Source: an uncultured Prevotella sp. (GTDB lineage Bacteria > Bacteroidota > Bacteroidia > Bacteroidales > Bacteroidaceae). Taken from it: a stretch of 25,895 nt of DNA. This document shows positions 22,617 through 25,895 of the stretch, piece by piece. The translations under genes were made by a program, and so were the position numbers. The notes below the pieces were generated by a model, which was given only the letters and a program-made list of their open reading frames with translations, was not told the origin of the DNA and ran no database searches. The stretch covers positions 1 to 25,895 of the forward strand of contig CAMQBR010000023.1 of the NCBI GenBank assembly GCA_946999045.1, read 5' to 3'. Every line of letters starts with the position of its first letter. Positions within the stretch are counted from its first letter, which is position 1.

Positions 22617-22664
22617 AACATTGCCAGTGCAGTAATTCTGCAACTGGACTAAACATCTCATCCT

Positions 22665-22965
22665 TAACAATCTTTTTTTACCTTTACTTTTACTCCTTTA
22701 TTATAGCAGGAGCAATTATTGAAGATATGTCCTGTACTAACAATCTTTTTTTACCTTTATTACTATTACCTATCTTTCCTTATACCAATTTTTTACCTTT
22801 TTACTAATACCCTTGCGTTATCCTTTTATTCTAAAACCAATCTTTTGTACCTTACTAACACCTTTGTTGTTATCCTCTTTGCAAAAATAATCTTTTACCT
22901 TTCTACCTTCTTTTTATGTTATCCTTTCTACCGTCTTTTTACCTAACTAATACCAAACTCGTTTT
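22665..22965 (-). repeat. Degenerate ~50-base tandem repeats, purine-rich on the minus strand
   Basis: On the plus strand the box TACC recurs at 22679, 22752, 22794, 22848, 22896 and 22940 (spacings 73, 42, 54, 48, 44), each inside a longer pyrimidine-rich unit. GTTATCCT recurs at 22817, 22869 and 22918 (spacings 52 and 49). TAACAATCTTTTTTTACCTT and two more bases are identical at 22665-22686 and 22738-22759. The copies vary too much and lack spacers, so this is not a CRISPR array. Confidence 0.8.
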
Positions 22966-23060
22966 ATTATCTTGACTAATACTTATTTCTCTCAAATCAA
23001 ATATCTGAAAGGAAAATTTTATTATTGCCTCTCGGCAACCTCTTTATCTTAATAACACTG

Positions 23061-23092
23061 CAAAAGTACAACTGTTTTCGCACACAATCAAG
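23061..23092 (-). promoter_or_regulatory. Candidate promoter of the repeat-bearing RNA
   Basis: On the minus strand the -7 box TACTTTTG (23061-23068) matches TAnnTTTG. CTTG (23089-23092), 20 bases upstream, matches three of four bases of the -33 box. The predicted start is near 23055. Confidence 0.5.
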
Positions 23093-23192
23093 AATTAAAC
23101 ACAACATCTTACACAAAAGCAGTCTTTTTTGATTTATATCAAAGTTAAAATACTTAATGTGCAAATAAAGTATTAAATGTAAAAAAGGGAAA

Positions 23193-23273
23193 CGTGAAAT
23201 GTTAGATGCAAAATATAAAAGAAAAGAGAACAATGGGCTACTCTATTTTCACATTTTACATCTCACATTTCGC
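23193..23273 (-). terminator. Long imperfect inverted repeat after the FKBP gene
   Basis: Arms 23193-23220 and 23246-23273 (about 28 bases each, roughly 75% paired) surround a 25-base loop, and a T-rich CCCTTTTTT run follows on the minus strand. It begins four bases after the FKBP stop and probably ends the glyS-FKBP transcript. The TGTGAAATGT-like wording also looks like a dispersed intergenic repeat. Confidence 0.5.
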
Positions 23274-23276
23274 ATC

Positions 23277-23885
23277 TTACCTTGTTATTCCTACCAATCC
23301 AATATCAAATATTAAGGTAGAATAAGCGGGAATTTTACCTTTGTCTTGTTCTTGATTACCATAACCAAGTTGATAGGGGATGTAAACTTGCCAGTGGTCA
23401 CCTATCTTCATGTGAAGCAGAGCAGTAGTAAAACCATCAACCAAGCCACTAACTACAAACTTCGCAGGATTCATGGTTTGCTTATTATATGCTCCTTTAT
23501 AACTACGATCAAACACATAACCGCCTGCAAAGGTTGCTGATGGAATTAATCGTCCACAATAGTTAACCTTTACCGAGTCTGTTAACAACGGACTTTCGCT
23601 CTTGCTATTACCTGTTTCCAATATATGAACAATAATGTAATCTTGCATTTTAGCATGAAATTTATCATTCTCAGCAGGCAATGAATATTTAGGTATAATC
23701 ATCCACGAATGATCCCCCTTAGCAATTTGTTCTTTAGTAGTGGCATAAAGGTTTACAAAGTAAGCATCGTTCTTTTGCTGCCAGTCTGCAAACTCCTTAA
23801 CTTCACCATCGTTCTCGCTACATGAGGTTATGGCAAACATTGCCATAACCAACATGAATATATATAATAGGTTACGTTTCTTCAT
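23277..23885 (-). CDS. FKBP-type peptidyl-prolyl isomerase, lipoprotein
   Basis: This 202-residue protein has a lipoprotein signal (AITSC, Cys22), so it should act in the periplasm or outer membrane. Residues about 30-100 are a helical N-terminal region of the sort used for dimerisation or client binding in FKBP lipoproteins. Residues about 103-202 are an FKBP domain: SVKVNYCGRLIP, YVFDRSYKG, VVSGLVDGFTTALLHMKIGD and WQVYIPYQLGYGNQ, then KIPAYSTLIFDIGLVGI. It catalyses cis-trans isomerisation of proline bonds in exported proteins. The gene begins 10 bases after glyS on the same strand, so the two share a transcript, a linkage with no obvious functional meaning. A loop insertion around ATFAGGYVF lengthens the usual DGxxFDSS region. 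Confidence 0.88.
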   Translation of the reverse strand: MKKRNLLYIFMLVMAMFAITSCSENDGEVKEFADWQQKNDAYFVNLYATTKEQIAKGDHSWMIIPKYSLPAENDKFHAKMQDYIIVHILETGNSKSESPLLTDSVKVNYCGRLIPSATFAGGYVFDRSYKGAYNKQTMNPAKFVVSGLVDGFTTALLHMKIGDHWQVYIPYQLGYGNQEQDKGKIPAYSTLIFDIGLVGITR

Positions 23886-23895
23886 ACAATGCTTT

Positions 23896-25440
23896 TTAGG
23901 CTTGTAGCTTTTTTAATAAACTTACTATACTTACTTTATCCTCTATCATAGAACACAGGTCACTGATAGCTACACGCTCTTGTTGCATCGAATCGCGATG
24001 GCGCAATGTTACTTTGTTATCATTCAAAGTATCAAAGTCTACCGTTACGCAATATGGTGTACCCACAGCATCTTGACGGCGATAACGTTTTCCGATAGAA
24101 TCCTTCTCATCATACGAAGTATTGAAGTGGAACTTCAACATTTGAACAATCTCACGAGCTTTCTCTGGTAATCCTTCTTTGCGAACCAATGGCATAACAG
24201 CACATTTTACAGGAGCTAAGGGCTCTGGTAAGTGCAATACTACACGCTTTTCATCTTTTTCTAATTGTTGTTCTTCGTAGCAATGACACATCACAGAAAG
24301 GAACATACGGTCAACACCAATAGATGTTTCTATAACGTATGGTACATAACTTTGACTGGTTTCCGAATCAAAATATTTAAGATTCTTACCACTAAACTTC
24401 TCATGTTGAGATAAGTCAAAATTAGTGCGAGAGTGTATGCCTTCTACCTCCTTGAAGCCAAACGGCATCTTAAATTCAATATCAGTTGCTGCATTAGCAT
24501 AGTGGGCTAATTTCTCATGGTCATGAAAGCGATAGTTTTCTGCACCAAAGCCTAAGTTCTGATGCCATGCCATACGAGTTTGCTTCCACTTTTTAAACCA
24601 CTCTATTTCGGTACCAGGCTTTACAAAGAATTGCATCTCCATTTGCTCAAACTCGCGCATACGGAAAATAAACTGACGTGCTACTATCTCATTACGGAAT
24701 GCTTTACCTATCTGGGCAATACCAAAGGGCAACTTCATTCTACCTGTTTTCTGTACATTGATATAATTAACAAAGATGCCTTGTGCTGTTTCTGGACGCA
24801 AATATATTTTGCTGGAAGCATCAGAAAGCGACCCCATTTCTGTAGAGAACATCAAGTTAAACTGACGAACATCTGTCCAGTTCTTCGTTCCGCTAATAGG
24901 ATCTACAACTCCTTCATCCATAATAATTTGTTTCAGTTCTGCCAAATCTGGTCCTTGCATGGCAGTAGTGTAACGCTCGTGCAGAGCATCACGTTTAGCT
25001 TGATGTTCCAACACACGTTTGTTGGTAGCTCTAAACTCAGCCTCATCAAAAGAATCGCCATACTTCTTGGCTGCCTTTGCTACCTCTTTGGCTATCTTTT
25101 CTTCATATTTGGCGATTTGGTCTTCTATCAAAACGTCAGCACGGTAGCGCTTCTTAGAATCACGATTATCTATCAACGGGTCGTTAAAAGCATCAACGTG
25201 TCCACTGGCTTTCCAAATAGTAGGGTGCATAAAGATAGACGAGTCAATACCCACGATGTTGTCGTGTAACAGAACCATACTCTTCCACCAATATTCTTTG
25301 ATGTTGTTTTTCAGTTCTACGCCATTCTGACCGTAATCGTAAACAGCAGCTAATCCGTCATATATATCACTACTTGGAAATACAAATCCGTATTCTTTGC
25401 AGTGGCTCACAATCTTTTTAAATACATCTTCCTGTGCCAT
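23896..25440 (-). CDS. glyS: Glycyl-tRNA synthetase, single-chain dimeric type
   Basis: This 514-residue class II aminoacyl-tRNA synthetase attaches glycine to tRNA-Gly. The N-terminus (EDVFKKIVSHCKEYGFVFPS and IYDGLAAVYDYGQNGVELKN) is the usual GlyRS opening. Class II motifs are visible: motif 2 around RQFIFRMREFEQMEMQFFV, and motif 3 around ETSIGVDRMFLSVMC. The segment YLRPETAQGIFVNY is diagnostic of the alpha2 (eukaryote-like) GlyRS also found in Bacteroidetes, rather than the alpha2-beta2 enzyme. The C-terminal anticodon-binding domain starts near LAPVKCAVMPLV. The length is within the usual range. It leads an operon with the FKBP-type gene and has a -7 box 31 bases upstream of the ATG. 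Confidence 0.95.
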   Translation of the reverse strand: MAQEDVFKKIVSHCKEYGFVFPSSDIYDGLAAVYDYGQNGVELKNNIKEYWWKSMVLLHDNIVGIDSSIFMHPTIWKASGHVDAFNDPLIDNRDSKKRYRADVLIEDQIAKYEEKIAKEVAKAAKKYGDSFDEAEFRATNKRVLEHQAKRDALHERYTTAMQGPDLAELKQIIMDEGVVDPISGTKNWTDVRQFNLMFSTEMGSLSDASSKIYLRPETAQGIFVNYINVQKTGRMKLPFGIAQIGKAFRNEIVARQFIFRMREFEQMEMQFFVKPGTEIEWFKKWKQTRMAWHQNLGFGAENYRFHDHEKLAHYANAATDIEFKMPFGFKEVEGIHSRTNFDLSQHEKFSGKNLKYFDSETSQSYVPYVIETSIGVDRMFLSVMCHCYEEQQLEKDEKRVVLHLPEPLAPVKCAVMPLVRKEGLPEKAREIVQMLKFHFNTSYDEKDSIGKRYRRQDAVGTPYCVTVDFDTLNDNKVTLRHRDSMQQERVAISDLCSMIEDKVSIVSLLKKLQA

Positions 25441-25470
25441 ATCTTTTTTTTTGTTTATCTATTTATTGGA

Positions 25471-25478
25471 CAAAGATA
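25471..25478 (-). promoter_or_regulatory. -7 box upstream of glyS
   Basis: TATCTTTG on the minus strand fits TAnnTTTG; no clear -33 box is seen. Confidence 0.5.
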
Positions 25479-25563
25479 CGCAATAATATTGAGTACTTGG
25501 CTATCTCGGCTCAAATTCTTTAGATTTTGCATTTGTTTTCCCTAAATTATCCGATACTTTTCG

Positions 25564-25571
25564 TACTTTTG
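25564..25571 (+). promoter_or_regulatory. -7 box upstream of yaaA
   Basis: TACTTTTG fits TAnnTTTG and lies 17 bases before the yaaA ATG. No -33 TTTG is present at 19-21 bases; TTTG at 25532-25535 is too far away. Confidence 0.45.
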
Positions 25572-25588
25572 TTGTCAAAACTATCAAG

Positions 25589-25845
25589 ATGCAAATACTA
25601 CTCTCTTGCGCAAAGGACATGGCTGATGCTGCACCAAACTTGGCTTTATCAACCACGCTGCCGCAATTTCAACAAGAAGCTGAGCAAACGTCGGTGTACT
25701 TGATGAAATATAGCACCACTGAACTGTCGGAGATGTTACAAATCAATCCCCAATTGGCTTCACTCAACAAGCTCCGTTATACCCATTTTTTAGAGCCTTT
25801 GCCCACCCTTCCCGCTATTCTTGCTTACAACGGAATTGTATATAA
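25589..25845 (+). pseudogene. yaaA: yaaA (DUF328 peroxide-stress protein), interrupted after about 85 codons
   Basis: From ATG 25589 the product begins MQILLSCAKDMADAAP and continues with PQFQQEAEQTSVYLMKYSTT, LSEMLQINPQLASLNKLRY and LPAILAYNGIVY, matching the N-terminal third of YaaA/DUF328 proteins. In E. coli YaaA lowers free intracellular iron and protects DNA under peroxide stress; family members are about 250 residues long. The familiar AYxGIVY is followed by NLNSAVFFL, which is translation of an IS1380-like end starting at 25846. The gene is therefore cut, and the frame runs open to the window end. The rest of yaaA may lie beyond the insertion. Confidence 0.8.
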
Positions 25846-25895
25846 CCTTAATTCCGCAGTATTTTTTCTTGTGAGAAAATTTTATATGTTGAGGT
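25846..25895 (+). mobile_element. End of an IS1380-type element, running off the window
   Basis: CCTTAATTCCGCAG from 25846 is identical to the IS1380-type end whose outer base is 4786, and similarity continues (TTCTTGT-AGA) before fading. Only 50 bases are visible, so the element type is inferred from that shared end. The window stopping just inside a repeated element is also what a contig break would look like. Confidence 0.65.

Larger units (their letters stand above)
22590..23055 (-). ncRNA. Candidate repeat-bearing non-coding RNA (~465 nt), novel
   Basis: On the minus strand a promoter-like element (23061-23092) precedes a stretch with no sizeable reading frame that ends in a strong intrinsic terminator. 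In order it contains a 5' hairpin TTGCC-GAGA-GGCAA with a GNRA loop (23025-23038), about six purine-rich degenerate repeats (22679-22965), a hairpin CCAGTTGCAG/CTGCACTGG with a 5-base loop (22624-22647), and the terminator. A 5' CCTTTC stretch (about 23006-23011) could pair with GAAAGGA in a repeat. I do not recognise it as 6S RNA, tmRNA, RNase P RNA or SRP RNA. It could instead be an untranslated tail of the glyS-FKBP transcript, although an inverted repeat at 23193-23273 probably ends that one. An 18-codon frame (22605-22661) at its 3' end is noted as a separate finding. Confidence 0.45.

Noticed and set aside
22719..22946. Hydrophobic 75-residue plus-strand frame in the repeat region
   Set aside because: Its Phe/Leu/Tyr-rich composition follows from the pyrimidine-rich repeats; no promoter or relatives, so not called as a toxin-like peptide.
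22665..22965. CRISPR array
   Set aside because: Repeat units are degenerate and contiguous with variable spacing; no unique spacers and no cas genes.
24562..25269. 235-residue plus-strand open frame opposite glyS
   Set aside because: It lies wholly antisense to a clear glyS, with no domain or signal; a frame shadow.

Overview
The window looks like a chromosomal segment from a Bacteroidales bacterium, most likely Prevotella or a close relative. It is AT-rich. Genes lack Shine-Dalgarno sites but several have TTTG / TAnnTTTG (-33/-7) promoters. The gene set is typical of the order: OmpA-family proteins, a PorE-like type IX secretion lipoprotein, DUF3316, a single-chain GlyRS, and IS4/IS30/IS66/IS1380-type insertion sequences. 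The species cannot be fixed from sequence alone.

Layout. Positions 49-1200 (+) encode an OmpA-family outer-membrane protein with its own terminator. Positions 1289-4786 are an insertion-sequence graveyard: an orphan IS66 tnpB, an IS4 element with both ends and a 4-bp target duplication but a transposase broken by three lesions, a 64-base palindrome, an apparently intact IS30-type element, and the 5' end of an IS1380-type element. Positions 4840-16866 are all on the minus strand. They hold topB-porE, a gamma carbonic anhydrase homologue, greA followed by two membrane-protein genes, and an overlapping operon parC-DUF3316-S41 peptidase. A decayed 3' half of the same IS30 element lies upstream of parC (17081-17535), in the opposite orientation to the intact copy.

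Positions 17812-25440, also minus strand, hold a PBP4-type D-Ala-D-Ala carboxypeptidase, a CBM9-like protein behind an APH-fold sugar-kinase-like gene, a MATE transporter, and glyS followed by an FKBP-type lipoprotein isomerase. At 25589 (+) yaaA begins but is cut at 25845 by an IS1380-like end that runs off the window.

The most unusual stretch is 22526-23092, between the MATE gene and the FKBP gene. On the minus strand it has a promoter-like element, a GNRA-loop hairpin, about six degenerate ~50-base purine-rich repeats, a second hairpin and two tandem intrinsic terminators. I read this as a candidate ~465-nt non-coding RNA of unknown function. Other points of interest are a predicted leaderless topB with a non-canonical Toprim motif, a 23-base tandem duplication that copies a start codon, and inverted IS copies that could invert about 13 kb.
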